Positions 36,710-45,551 are shown, numbered from the stretch's first letter. The stretch is 55,536 nt of DNA from Verrucomicrobiota bacterium (GCA_026397725.1 JAPLUI010000303.1:1-55536), one strand, 5' to 3'. Made by a program: numbers and translations. Notes: generated from the sequence alone by a model not told the origin.

Positions 36710-37355
36710 ATGATACGAATTCACGAAACCCCGCGGGTGTTGCCGTTCTTCCCGCCCGTCCCGCTTACGCGGCTGCCGTTGCTTTACCACCGCGAGCACC
36801 TCTTCCCGTATACCAGTTACGGCGATACGCAGGTAACAGCTGAATCACGGGCCTTTCGGATGAGCACCTGCGCGAGGTGCCTGACAATTCATCCGGCATC
36901 AATCCGCTGGATCCACGATCACGCGAACTGGTCCTAGGGATGGTCGACGACGTGCTATTAATGCGGCCTGCAAATACACGACGTTAGAGCTACAAATGCG
37001 ACCGGTGAGCAACCCAAAGGCGATTTGTATAGGAATCAATTTGCGGGCCGGATTAATAACACTCATGCCCGGAGTGAAACAATTCCATCTCGGCGGCGAC
37101 GAGGCCAGGACTCTGGGGCAAAACCCGGAGACCAAGGCCTACATCGAACAACACGGTAAGGGAGATCTCTACCTCCGGCATGTCGGACCGATCCTTGAGA
37201 ACCTCAATGCCCGCCACATCCGCCCGATCCTTTGGCACGACATGATGATTGACTGGGACGACAAGGCGCTGGAATCGCTGGCTGCCAAATGCGATATCAT
37301 GACTTGGGGATACGACGGCGATCCCGACACCACGGAGGGTCACTTCAACACGTAA
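36710..37355 (+). pseudogene. Decayed GH20-like hexosaminidase
   Basis: Pieces of one enzyme occur in order but in different frames. First YHREHLFPYTSYGD (about 36780-36830). Then a frame reading LSDEHLREVPDN and GINPLDPRSRELVLGMVDD up to about 36958. After an unrelated stretch of about 105 bases, the frame open to 37355 gives PGVKQFHLGGDEARTLG, the H-x-GGDE signature that carries the GH20 acid/base pair, followed by HVGPILENLNARHIRPILW. The N-terminal half, part of the barrel and the C-terminus are missing. It lies directly after the last SGNH gene, so the locus once also encoded a beta-N-acetylhexosaminidase-like enzyme. Confidence 0.75.
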
Positions 37356-37385
37356 AAGAGGAAGGAGTGCGCTGATCACTGGCCT

Positions 37386-37628
37386 TTGCATTCACATTTC
37401 ACCCTCGGGGGTAGTCAGCGCCGGGCACGGCGGCCCAGCCCTGCCGTGGCGCTCGACGAAGCGGCGCGGCGGGCGGCGGTGGCATGGTCGATCCGCCATC
37501 TGCCGGATTTCCGGCTGCCGGACAAGGCGCTGGATCTGGTGGATCAGGCGTGCGCGGCGGCGAGGTTTCGGATGCTGACACCTCAGGTGGAAGAGGAGCA
37601 ATGCGGCGAGATGCTGCAGCCACCTTGA
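37386..37628 (+). pseudogene. Fragment of a Clp/AAA+ ATPase
   Basis: An 80-codon frame includes VALDEAARRAAVAWSIRHLP and PDFRLPDKALDLVDQACAAA, the conserved segment between the first and second ATPase domains of ClpA/ClpB/ClpV proteins (family pattern: ...RYI.DR.LPDKAIDLLDEA). No Walker motifs or flanking domains are present, and the frame ends shortly afterwards. It is a small relic of a larger gene, possibly brought in with neighbouring DNA. Confidence 0.6.
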
Positions 37629-37910
37629 GAGGACGACTTGAGCAGGCCGAGGGAGTCGAGGTCGTTGAAACCCATGGCTGCGAGTATTTCGCGAAATGGG
37701 CGAAGCAGGCTCGCCGCCGGTCTCCCCCCACCAACCTCACCGCCGGCTGATGATTCATCGCTACGGCAATCTCCGCTCGTCTCCAAGCCACGCTGAGGTC
37801 CCGTGAATCTCCAAGCGACAACCGCTGTCCGGTCGGGTGACGCGGCCGTCTATTTTCCGTTGGCTTGGGAGAATGCTGGTCAATGCCGCCGGAACCCCCT
37901 AAACTGGAGC
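37629..37910. other. Non-coding or decayed junction
   Basis: No convincing gene is seen between the Clp fragment and the next intact gene. Short open frames on both strands have no recognisable motif and overlap one another. It may contain the promoter of the following gene. Confidence 0.3.
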
Positions 37911-39485
37911 ATGGTTTACGACAACTCCCGGCGGTGGAAATTGGCTTGGTTAGCGGGTTCGGCGTTGGTCGTCTTGCTGATTCTGCTAGCGGTGAAATTG
38001 GGTTATCAGGTGACACGGTCGGCCGCGGGACCATTGAAGACGGTGGCGTTCGCGGATGGCGGGGAGTTGGAAGTCATCGGGGTTTCCGTAGGGGAGCGGG
38101 TGGTGGAGGTTGCTCCAGGTGCTGCGGCGAAGTGGTATTTGCTGCCGTTTTTCAGCCGTTTCAGCGGCAAGGGCTCCCGCAGCGGGACGTGGGGCGGACT
38201 CAACGTGTATACCGAGGAGGAAGGTGGCAAAGTGATCCGCTGCCGATTGCACTCTCAAAACCGGGCAGCGATGTTGATGGAATTCCGGCTGAAGGAGAGC
38301 AACGGGATGGCCATGAAGCTGCCGGCCTATCTGGTGGACCACGATGCGGTTTTACAGGATGAGCGGATCGGCCCCAAGAGCGCTCCGGTTGGGTTTTTCC
38401 AACCGCAGGATGACAGCGTGAAGGCGCTGAGCGAGGCCATGAACAAGGCGGGATTGCAGGTGCTCATCCAGCACCGTGATCCGCAATCCGGGTGGCTTCA
38501 TTTGACGGGGCCCTCGCTGTTTCACTTGCCATGGCCGGACCGCTACGTCGTCGCGCTGAGCGCTTGGCAACGGGACTTGCCGACGCTGGATTTCCGGGCG
38601 ATCCGGGCGGACGGCCAGGTGGTGGAGTTTTCGCTGCCGAATCCGGATTTCCGGAAAGCACCCGCTGCGGGACCAACGACGACGCTGCCATTTGTCCACC
38701 ATGCGGGGGATTTCACGCTGACGGTGAAGCAGGTGCGGCGGTTCAAAACGACGGGGAAGCATCCGTTCGCGGCGGTGGACTTCGATCTTCACTACACCGG
38801 AGCGCCGGTGCCGGGGCTCAAGGACGGGCCGATCGCATTCGCGGGAGCCTCGAAGGGCGCGGCGGATGAATGGGGAAATGTGGTGGAGTTCGCGAGGGAG
38901 ACGATCCGCGACCAATCAAGCTTCGGCGCTTTTCTGCCCGCGCCTTCCAAGCGCATGGCGCTCAACTTGGTGATGTCGCGCAACGATAGCTATCCGCAAG
39001 CCCTCACTGAGGGGTTCGTGATCCTGGAAGGGGTGGTCACGGCCGATGGATTGGGAGTGGATTTCAAACCGGGGCCCGACGCGGCGCGGTTCGGGATCAC
39101 CACGCTGCCAACCGGGGTGATCAAACCGTCCGGCCACGGCTGGAGTGATGAACAGGGCTGGAAACAACTGGAATATCGCGTGACCGGGGGGAATCTAACG
39201 AGCGAGCTGGGAGCCATCGAGAGCCGGATCGGCGAAATGGGTCGCTGGAGGTGTCTGGTTTTTCAAGAAGAGCGCAGTGAATCGTGCGGGGTGATTCCGT
39301 TGGGTTGGAGCGGCAGCAGTGGCAGCAGTGGCGACCGGTTTACGTTTGACCGGCAGATGACCTGGCTGGGATCGCCGGAAATGCTCATGCCGGACGCGAA
39401 GATCCGCGTGGGCATGCACGGGCCACTGCGGGATGAGCAACTGGAATTCGCTCTGGACCTGCCGGATCTGGTGCAGCCGAGGTGA
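37911..39485 (+). CDS. Uncharacterised protein with one N-terminal membrane helix
   Basis: A 524-residue protein. I chose the ATG at 37911 because it places a basic segment (NSRRWK) immediately before one clear transmembrane helix (LAWLAGSALVVLLILLAVKL); the frame is open upstream but the added sequence lacks any pattern. The rest is predicted extracytoplasmic, mostly beta-strand with Gly/Asp turns, and includes a FHLPWPDRYVVALSAWQRD segment and a Ser/Gly run near the end (GSSGSSGDRF). I do not recognise the family. It is transcribed toward the coiled-coil gene on the other strand, with only 52 bases between the stop codons. Confidence 0.7.
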   Translation: MVYDNSRRWKLAWLAGSALVVLLILLAVKLGYQVTRSAAGPLKTVAFADGGELEVIGVSVGERVVEVAPGAAAKWYLLPFFSRFSGKGSRSGTWGGLNVYTEEEGGKVIRCRLHSQNRAAMLMEFRLKESNGMAMKLPAYLVDHDAVLQDERIGPKSAPVGFFQPQDDSVKALSEAMNKAGLQVLIQHRDPQSGWLHLTGPSLFHLPWPDRYVVALSAWQRDLPTLDFRAIRADGQVVEFSLPNPDFRKAPAAGPTTTLPFVHHAGDFTLTVKQVRRFKTTGKHPFAAVDFDLHYTGAPVPGLKDGPIAFAGASKGAADEWGNVVEFARETIRDQSSFGAFLPAPSKRMALNLVMSRNDSYPQALTEGFVILEGVVTADGLGVDFKPGPDAARFGITTLPTGVIKPSGHGWSDEQGWKQLEYRVTGGNLTSELGAIESRIGEMGRWRCLVFQEERSESCGVIPLGWSGSSGSSGDRFTFDRQMTWLGSPEMLMPDAKIRVGMHGPLRDEQLEFALDLPDLVQPR

Positions 39486-39537
39486 GCGGGGCAACGGAAG
39501 CCGGCACGGGCCTGCGTGCAATTCATGGACATGCGGC

Positions 39538-40077
39538 TCATGGGGCGCCCTCCGGTGAGGGTGGCTCAAGGGTCTCCGGGGGCGGGGCTTTGAGTTGGGT
39601 CGGACGGCTGGATTCGGCGTAGGCCTGGAGGGTTTTAATCGACTCGCCGAGCGAGTGGACGGCTTTGGGCAGGTGCTGGCCGACCCGGAAAAACATCGGT
39701 TCGAGCTGGCGCAGGAGCGGGCTGGTGCGGTTGTCGTAGATTTGCCGCCAGTGTTTGATGACGCGCAACTTGGCCTCGGCTTCATCGAGTTTGCGCTGGA
39801 GCTTGGCGACGGCGAGTTTTTGCAGAGCGTTGCTGGCGTGGGGATTGCTGAGATTGGCGCTGTAGAGTTCCTCCTCGGCCTGATGGAGCAGTTTGGTGAG
39901 TTTCCTGAGCTGGGCGCCCCAATGCTGGGTGCGATCGACATCCAGCCAGGTGCGGGTGCGGCGGGCTTCGCCGGTCATGTCCTCCAGGGCGACGCGGGCT
40001 TTTTCGATGTATTGGATCAGCTCCGCGCGAAACGCCTCAAGCGCGTCGATCGAGGAAATCCTGGCTTGGTTGGACAT
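39538..40077 (-). CDS. Soluble coiled-coil protein of unknown function
   Basis: A 179-residue, highly charged protein without signal peptide or membrane helix. Residues 10-130 are almost entirely helical with heptads (SIDALEAFRAELIQYIEKA, EARRTRTWLDVDRTQHWGA, AVAKLQRKLDEAEAKLRVI), followed by an amphipathic segment and a Pro-rich tail (PPPETLEPPSPEGAP). The start is the first Met of the frame (MSNQARISS). The pattern recalls small helical partner proteins of secretion or phage-tail systems, but no named family can be supported. It is convergent with the membrane-anchored protein; the stop-to-stop gap is 52 bases. Confidence 0.65.
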   Translation of the reverse strand: MSNQARISSIDALEAFRAELIQYIEKARVALEDMTGEARRTRTWLDVDRTQHWGAQLRKLTKLLHQAEEELYSANLSNPHASNALQKLAVAKLQRKLDEAEAKLRVIKHWRQIYDNRTSPLLRQLEPMFFRVGQHLPKAVHSLGESIKTLQAYAESSRPTQLKAPPPETLEPPSPEGAP

Positions 40078-40447
40078 GGGGAGTAATGGATTGGCGGCTT
40101 GGTGCCTTGGGCAGCGGATTTCCCATCATCAGGTCAGCGGGGACTGGGGCCTCCCGATGATCATTCCAAGCACCAATGCCAGCGGTTCGGCGTGGGTCCT
40201 CGGTTCTGGAAAGTCACTGTGTATGCGACGCTGCACGCCACTGATACTCGGCATGAGTTATGCGTCTGTCAAACAGAATCCGGCATCCAAGCACCTGCGG
40301 TGAAGCACTTCCAAGCGCTTGCGACCTGCCAAGTGATGGCGTGAGTTCCGCGTGGTGCCATGGGCCGGCGGCACGGCGGGCAGCGGGAAATTCAGGCCGC
40401 AATAGAATGCCCTTGAGAGATCCGCGATTTTCGGACAGACTCGCCGC
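40078..40447. other. Intergenic region, no feature recognised
   Basis: About 370 bases between divergently transcribed genes, which should hold both promoters. I see no tRNA, strong hairpin, repeat or convincing short gene. Open frames here have no recognisable motifs. Confidence 0.3.
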
Positions 40448-43300
40448 ATGGCCAACCCCAAACCGCGCTTGAGTCTGCAATCCGTGCCAACCGGCATCCG
40501 TCAAGTTGGAGTGCTCTGCACGATGATTTTCGTTGGCGGACTGAGCGGGAGTTCGGCGGCAGGCGAAGCGCCGCTGCCGCGGAAGGTCGCCACCGTCGAG
40601 GGCATCACTGAATACCAATTCGACAACGGCCTGCGCCTGTTGCTATTCCCGGACAACTCGCAGTCGAAGGTCAGCGTGAACCTGACCGTGCTGGTCGGCT
40701 CGCGGCAGGAGGGATACGGCGAAACCGGCATGGCACACCTGCTCGAACACATGGTCTTCAAGGGCACGCCAACGCACCCCAACATTCCCAAGGCACTCAA
40801 CCAGCACGGCGCGCAATTCAACGGCAGCACGTCGCCGGACCGGGTGAATTACTTCGAAACCCTTGCCGCCACCGACGAGAACCTCGAGTTCGCCATCGCA
40901 CTCGAAGCGGATCGGCTCGTCAACAGCCTCATCCGCAAAGAAGACCTTGAATCCGAGATGACCGTGGTGCGCAACGAATTCGAGCGCAGCGAAAACTCCC
41001 CGGAGGGGGTGCTGATGAAGCGCATCGAGGCCGCCGCCTACGAGTGGCACAACTACGGCAAACCCACGATCGGCAACCGCAGCGACATCGAGCGCGTGCC
41101 AGTCGAGAACCTGCGCGCGTTCTATCAGAAGTTCTATCAACCTGACAACGTCGTGGTCGTGATCGCCGGCAAGTTCGACGAGGCGAAAACCCTGGCCTGG
41201 GTCCGGCAGTACTTCGGCGGCCTCCCGCGCCCGGAGCGCAAGCTGGACCCGGCCTGGACCGAAGAGCCGGCGCAGGACGGTGAACGGCTCGTGACGCTGC
41301 GCCGCGTCGGCGACCTCGCGGCGGTGGGCGTGGTCTATCACATCCCCGCAGGACCTCACGAGGACACGGCCGCGTTGCAGGTGCTGGCGAACATCCTGAA
41401 CGCGCGTCCCTCGGGCCGGCTCTACAAGGCGCTCGTCGAGACGAAACAGGCCGCCGGTGCCGCCGCGTTCGCGGGTCGCCAGCACGATCCCGGCCTGCTC
41501 AGCGGCAGCGCCGATGTGCCGCGCGGCGGCTCGCTGGATCAGGTCCGCGAACTGCTCATTGCCACCCTCGAGGAACCCGGCACGAAGGGCGTCACTGCCG
41601 AGGAAGTCAACCGCGCCAAGACCGCGCTTCTCAAGCAACGCGAGATGGCCGCCACCGACACCGCGCAGATCGGCATCTCGCTGAGCGAATGGGCCGCGCA
41701 AGGCGACTGGCGGCTCTACTTCCTATACCGCGACCGCATTGAGCAGGTCACGCCGGAACAGGTGAAAGCCGTCGCCGCCAAGTATCTCCAGCGCAACAAC
41801 CGCACCGTTGGCGTCTTTGTGCCGGCGGAAAAAGCCGAGCGGATCGCCATCCCGCCGACACCCGCCGTGGCGGCAATGGTCGCGAACTACCAAGGCCGTG
41901 CCGCCATCGCCGAGGGCGAGGCCTTTGAACCCACGCCGGAGAATGTGGAGGCGCGGGTGAAGCGCTCCGACCTCCCCGAAGGCATCAAGGTCACGTTGCT
42001 GCCGAAGAAGTCGCGCGGCGAGGAAGTGCATCTCACGCTCACGCTCCGCTACGGCAACGAGGAAAACCTCAAGGGTCTCGAAGCGGCGGCGGGCTTCCTC
42101 GGTGAGTTGATGATGCGCGGCACCAAGCAGCTCAGCCACCAGCAGATCCGCGACGAACTCGACCGCCTCACCGCGTCGCTAGGTTCCGGCGGTGGCGGTG
42201 GGCGGCGCGGCGGCGGTCGGCGTGGCGGGGGCGGCGGCGACGCGGCCGGACCGGTCGGCACGCTGAGTTTTTCGATTCAGGCCAAGCGCGACACCCTGCC
42301 GGCGGTGCTGGAGATTCTGCGCCAAGTCCTGCGCGAGCCGCTGCTGCCCGCCGCCGAGTTCGAGATCATGAAGGGCGAACGCCTGGCCGGCATGGAACAG
42401 ATGAAGACCGAACCGGCCATGCTCGCGCCGCGCCTGTTGCAGCGCACGCTCAGCCCCTATCCCAAGGACAACATTCGCTATCTGCCAACCATTGAAGAGA
42501 GCATCGAGCGCTTGCAGATGGCCACCTGCGAGCAGGTGGCGCTGCTCCATCGCGAGTATCTCGGCTCGCAGGAAGGCGAGCTAACCATCGTGGGCGACTT
42601 CGATCCCGACGCCTGCCTGCCCGTGCTCAAACACGCGCTCACCGGATGGAAGGCCGCCATGCCCTACGCCCGCATTGCCAACCCGATCACCAGCGAAGTG
42701 GCCGGCACCAGCCAGCACATCAACACGCCGGACAAGGCGAACGCCACTTACACCGCCGGGCTGATCTTCCCACTGCAGGACGACGCTCCGGATTATCCGG
42801 CCCTGCTGATGGGGAATCACATTTTCGGCGGCGGCACGTTGTCGTCGCGGTTGGCCACGCGGGTGCGCCAACAGGAAGGACTGTCGTACTCGGTGGGCTC
42901 GGGGCTGAGCGTGTCCTCGCAGGATCTGCGGGCCAACCTCAGCATTTCCGCCATCGTCAATCCCCGGAACCTCGGCAAGTTGGAGCAATGCATGCGGGAA
43001 GAACTCGACCGCTTGCTGCGCGAGGGCGTGACTGCGGACGAACTGGACAAGGCCCGGCAAGGATTCCTGCAAGGGCAGCAAATCGGCCGCTCCAGCGACC
43101 CCGGCCTGGCTGGCAGTCTCGGCGGCCTGCGCTACCTCGGCCGCACCATGGCCTGGCAGGCAGCCCTGGAAAAGCAGATCGAATCCCTAACACCCGATCA
43201 GGTGAACGCCGCCCTGCGCAAACACATCGACCCGGAAAAACTCGTGGTCGTCGCCGCCGGTGACTTCGAGGCAAAACCCGCCGGCGCGGGCGGCCAATAG
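40448..43300 (+). CDS. M16-family zinc peptidase, two-domain, exported
   Basis: A 950-residue protein with an N-terminal hydrophobic segment (GVLCTMIFVGGLSGSSAA) consistent with export to the periplasm. The inverted zinc motif HxxEH is HLLEH at residues 97-101, and the distal Glu lies in the segment TVVRNEFERSENS. The first M16 domain spans about 45-470 and the second about 500-920. The second copy has GFLGELMMRG at the equivalent place, so it has no metal site and is structural, as in other M16 two-domain proteins. Between residues about 575 and 600 there is a Gly/Arg-rich stretch (GGGGGRRGGGRRGGGGG). The active pair encloses and degrades small peptides. The gene is not obviously in an operon. 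Confidence 0.9.
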   Translation: MANPKPRLSLQSVPTGIRQVGVLCTMIFVGGLSGSSAAGEAPLPRKVATVEGITEYQFDNGLRLLLFPDNSQSKVSVNLTVLVGSRQEGYGETGMAHLLEHMVFKGTPTHPNIPKALNQHGAQFNGSTSPDRVNYFETLAATDENLEFAIALEADRLVNSLIRKEDLESEMTVVRNEFERSENSPEGVLMKRIEAAAYEWHNYGKPTIGNRSDIERVPVENLRAFYQKFYQPDNVVVVIAGKFDEAKTLAWVRQYFGGLPRPERKLDPAWTEEPAQDGERLVTLRRVGDLAAVGVVYHIPAGPHEDTAALQVLANILNARPSGRLYKALVETKQAAGAAAFAGRQHDPGLLSGSADVPRGGSLDQVRELLIATLEEPGTKGVTAEEVNRAKTALLKQREMAATDTAQIGISLSEWAAQGDWRLYFLYRDRIEQVTPEQVKAVAAKYLQRNNRTVGVFVPAEKAERIAIPPTPAVAAMVANYQGRAAIAEGEAFEPTPENVEARVKRSDLPEGIKVTLLPKKSRGEEVHLTLTLRYGNEENLKGLEAAAGFLGELMMRGTKQLSHQQIRDELDRLTASLGSGGGGGRRGGGRRGGGGGDAAGPVGTLSFSIQAKRDTLPAVLEILRQVLREPLLPAAEFEIMKGERLAGMEQMKTEPAMLAPRLLQRTLSPYPKDNIRYLPTIEESIERLQMATCEQVALLHREYLGSQEGELTIVGDFDPDACLPVLKHALTGWKAAMPYARIANPITSEVAGTSQHINTPDKANATYTAGLIFPLQDDAPDYPALLMGNHIFGGGTLSSRLATRVRQQEGLSYSVGSGLSVSSQDLRANLSISAIVNPRNLGKLEQCMREELDRLLREGVTADELDKARQGFLQGQQIGRSSDPGLAGSLGGLRYLGRTMAWQAALEKQIESLTPDQVNAALRKHIDPEKLVVVAAGDFEAKPAGAGGQ

Positions 43301-43349
43301 CGCCCGCTTCGGCAAGCAAAGTTCGCAACCCAATGCGGAGGCCAAAGTC

Positions 43350-43451
43350 TGGAGTGCGGTGGGAAGGGCGCAGCCCGCCACACCGCTTTGGCTAAACCGG
43401 GAGAGCCACGGGGTTCCCATGAGGCGCAGTCCGTCTCGCGGGCGGGCACGC
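43350..43451 (+). repeat. Modular repeat, copy R1a
   Basis: About 100 bases beginning GGAGTGCGGTGGGAAGGGCG, repeated in the same orientation exactly 440 bases downstream (R1b), with a shorter inverted copy between them (43716-43761). It lies just after the M16 gene. I see no transposase or CRISPR-like spacing; the family looks like a miniature dispersed element. Confidence 0.85.
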
Positions 43452-43492
43452 CCCTCCCGAGTAACTTGGCTCCGAGGATGCCCGTTAGGGAG

Positions 43493-43512
43493 CGACGACA
43501 TTCCTGTCGTCG
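43493..43512. repeat. Perfect hairpin, 8-bp stem with TTCC loop
   Basis: CGACGACA, loop TTCC, then TGTCGTCG. It is one of several small palindromes embedded in the repeat patch. It could also act as a transcription terminator or mRNA end for the M16 gene, although it lacks a following T run. Confidence 0.7.
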
Positions 43513-43573
43513 AGCGGAAGGAACGTCCGTGAACAGAGCCTTCGGCACGCACTCATGGGCCGCCCTTCCGCTA

Positions 43574-43740
43574 CCACCACAAATGTGGTGGCTCCTTATC
43601 GCGCCCACGTTACTCCCGGTGCCACAGCCGCCCACCGGGTTCTGATGCTGAGAACGGGAACGCCGAATCCTGGTGCCGGACCGGACCATGGTTCGGCTGC
43701 GGCGGCCGCCGGGATGCAGCCAAAGCGGTGTGGCGCTGCG
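43574..43740 (+). repeat. Modular repeat B, left copy
   Basis: It starts with a hairpin (CCACCACA, AA loop, TGTGGTGG) and continues through CTCCTTATCGCGCCCACG and TGAGAACGGGAACGCCGAAT. The same order of sequence is found inverted at the right edge of the window (55362-55536), with near-identity over at least 100 bases and weaker similarity beyond. The terminal part (43716-43740) merges with an inverted piece of repeat R1. Confidence 0.85.
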
Positions 43741-43789
43741 CTTCCCACCGCACTCCATACCTTCACCTGCCCGGACGCGAGCCGACGTA

Positions 43790-43907
43790 TGGAGTGCGGT
43801 GGGAAGGGCGCAGCCCGCCACCCCGCTGTGGCTAAACCGTTAGAGCCACGAGATTCCCATGAGGCACAGTCCGTCTCGCGGGCGCTCACGCCTGCTAGGG
43901 AGCGACG
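43790..43907 (+). repeat. Modular repeat, copy R1b, overlapping the end of the PDZ gene
   Basis: This is the second direct copy of R1 (43790-43892), followed by a TAGGGAGCGACG piece that also follows R1a at about 43486. The minus-strand PDZ gene stops inside it: its TAG is at 43895-43897 and its last few codons come from the repeat. Confidence 0.8.
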
Positions 43908-44848
43908 GGTGGTCCCAAGCCCTTGAGGAGGTCGCCGAGGGCAGCGCTGGATTTCAGCACGTCGCTGAGATTGATTTCACGGGAGTGGCCGTCCGGGCCG
44001 ACTAACATGACTTTGCCGGTGAGGAGGGCTGCCGGATCCAGTTTGCCGAGGTCCAGGTTTTTGAGGAGATCGCCGAGGTTGCCATTGGCTTTCAACACCT
44101 CGCCGAGGCTGATTTCCTTGCGGGTGCCGTCCGGCATGATGAACACGACTTTGCTGTCGACCAGGGGGGAGGGGTCCAGCTTGCCGAGATCGAGACTCTT
44201 GAGGACGCCGCCGATGACTTCTGGGTCGAGGTCCGACTTGCCCACGGCGTTGAGGGCGGCCTTGAGGATATCCGTTCCTTGCAGTGCGCCAAGTGTGAGG
44301 TCAGGAGTGATGTCGAAGCCCCCCAGCTTGAAGTGCTTGCTGCCAGTTGCGGGTGGCGCGGTCATCTCCGCCAAGGTGATCTGGGCTTTGGTCAGGGTGC
44401 CCTGGTGCAGGTATTCCAAGTCCACCTTGTCGCCCGGTTTTGACGACTGGACCAGTACCTGCAACTGCGCCGGATGGACCAGCAGTTGGTCATTCCAACG
44501 CAGGAGAATGTCCATCATCGCGAGATTGGCCTGGGCGGCGGGCCCGTCTTTCACCAATTCACGGACGATCAGACCGGCACCCGGCTTGATGAGCGGAAGC
44601 TGGTAGCGGAGATCTTCACTGATGCGCTCGACGACCACGCCGAGCATCGTGGCTTTCCCGGCGGTGGCGGTGCGGCCCTCGGGTGCGGCCTTGCCATGCA
44701 TGCGGGCGGGAGTGGCGTCGATATCGATATGAACGGACGCGAGCGGGCCGTCGGCAGGGGGTGCGGGCGGGTTTTGTGCCAGCGTCGGCCAGGCGGCAAG
44801 CCACGCGGCTGACAACAGGGTGGTGAGAAGTTTCGCATTTGGTTTCAT
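43895..44848 (-). CDS. Secreted PDZ-domain protein with two tandem repeats
   Basis: A 317-residue protein; the start at 44848 gives a signal peptide (MKPNAKLLTTLLSAAWLAAW, cleavage near TLAQ), whereas the longer open frame to 45106 adds nothing family-like. A PDZ-like domain spans about 70-170 (LMLGVVVERIS-type start, LIVREL and DGPAAQANLAMMDILLRWN, VQSSKPGDKVDLEYLHQG). The C-terminal part has two tandem units of about 44 residues, each DLGKLDP...V..PDG..EI.L..VLK....LGDLLK. The stop codon comes from the R1b repeat. It is probably periplasmic, and may be a binding or chaperone-type protein; no protease domain is present. It is divergent from the PsbP-like gene. Confidence 0.75.
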   Translation of the reverse strand: MKPNAKLLTTLLSAAWLAAWPTLAQNPPAPPADGPLASVHIDIDATPARMHGKAAPEGRTATAGKATMLGVVVERISEDLRYQLPLIKPGAGLIVRELVKDGPAAQANLAMMDILLRWNDQLLVHPAQLQVLVQSSKPGDKVDLEYLHQGTLTKAQITLAEMTAPPATGSKHFKLGGFDITPDLTLGALQGTDILKAALNAVGKSDLDPEVIGGVLKSLDLGKLDPSPLVDSKVVFIMPDGTRKEISLGEVLKANGNLGDLLKNLDLGKLDPAALLTGKVMLVGPDGHSREINLSDVLKSSAALGDLLKGLGPPVAP

Positions 44849-45035
44849 GGGCCGGGATGGTTGCTGGTGAATGGGGCAGAGGAAGGCGGAGTGGATGGCG
44901 GATGACGCCGCGCCATCCATCAAGCGAAGCTGCCAGGCGGCTTTGTGAATCGTTTGAGCAATTTTCGGGAAACAATCGTCGGGTTGAGGTGACAATTGGG
45001 TTGTCATGGGTCTCCTCCGGCGTATGCTCCCGCAG

Positions 45036-45551
45036 ATGAAACTCAATTTGCTGCTTGCCTTGCTGTTGGTTTTGCCATGCCATGCCGGGCGGGAGAAATT
45101 CTCCAAGGGTCAGTACTCGCTGGAGTTTCCGGACGCCTGGAAGAAGCCTGCGGAAGACGCCGGGGCGGCCCTGATCGCCCGCGAAAACCCCGATGGCACG
45201 GCGCTTTTCGCAGTGACCAAACTCGCGGTGGCGGCAGGGGCCAAGGTCGATCTTGAGGCCACGGCAAAAACCATCGCCGACGGCTACAAGAAAGACCTCA
45301 AACTCACCGAGGCACCCAAAATCGAGAAAGGCGAAGTCGATGGTCTCCAGGCCCGCTTCATCGTCATCGCCGGTCCGAAGCAAGCAGCCGTGGGCGACGA
45401 GGCCAAGCCGGAGGGCTTGGCATTTTACCTGGTGGTAATTGATGCGAAGGCAGCGGTCCTCATTCTCCAGGCGACCCTGGCCACTCCGGCGGCCAAGAAA
45501 ACCAGCGAGGCTTGTCTGGCCATTATCAAGTCCTTCAAGCGCGAAGATTGA
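45036..45551 (+). CDS. Small secreted PsbP/DcrB-like protein
   Basis: A 171-residue protein. The ATG at 45036 places a signal peptide (MKLNLLLALLLVLPCHAG) at the start; the upstream in-frame ATG at 45006 would add ten residues. The mature part begins with a pattern typical of PsbP/DcrB-type domains (FSKGQYSLEFPDAWKKP) and continues as an alternating beta/helix fold (NPDGTALFAVTKLAV, VDGLQARFIVIAG, LAFYLVVIDAKAAVLILQA), ending with a helix (TSEACLAIIKSF). The length is normal for the fold. The precise role of such proteins is mostly unknown. It lies upstream of two small lipoprotein genes in the same orientation. Confidence 0.7.
   Translation: MKLNLLLALLLVLPCHAGREKFSKGQYSLEFPDAWKKPAEDAGAALIARENPDGTALFAVTKLAVAAGAKVDLEATAKTIADGYKKDLKLTEAPKIEKGEVDGLQARFIVIAGPKQAAVGDEAKPEGLAFYLVVIDAKAAVLILQATLATPAAKKTSEACLAIIKSFKRED

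Noticed and set aside
43350..43907. Possible CRISPR array
   Set aside because: The direct copies are 100 bases long, 440 bases apart and only two, with an inverted piece between; no regular spacers and no cas gene.
43260..43926. Several short open frames (CGGKRSATPL-type proteins)
   Set aside because: They are translations of the palindromic repeat modules, present in several frames and both strands, and not real genes.
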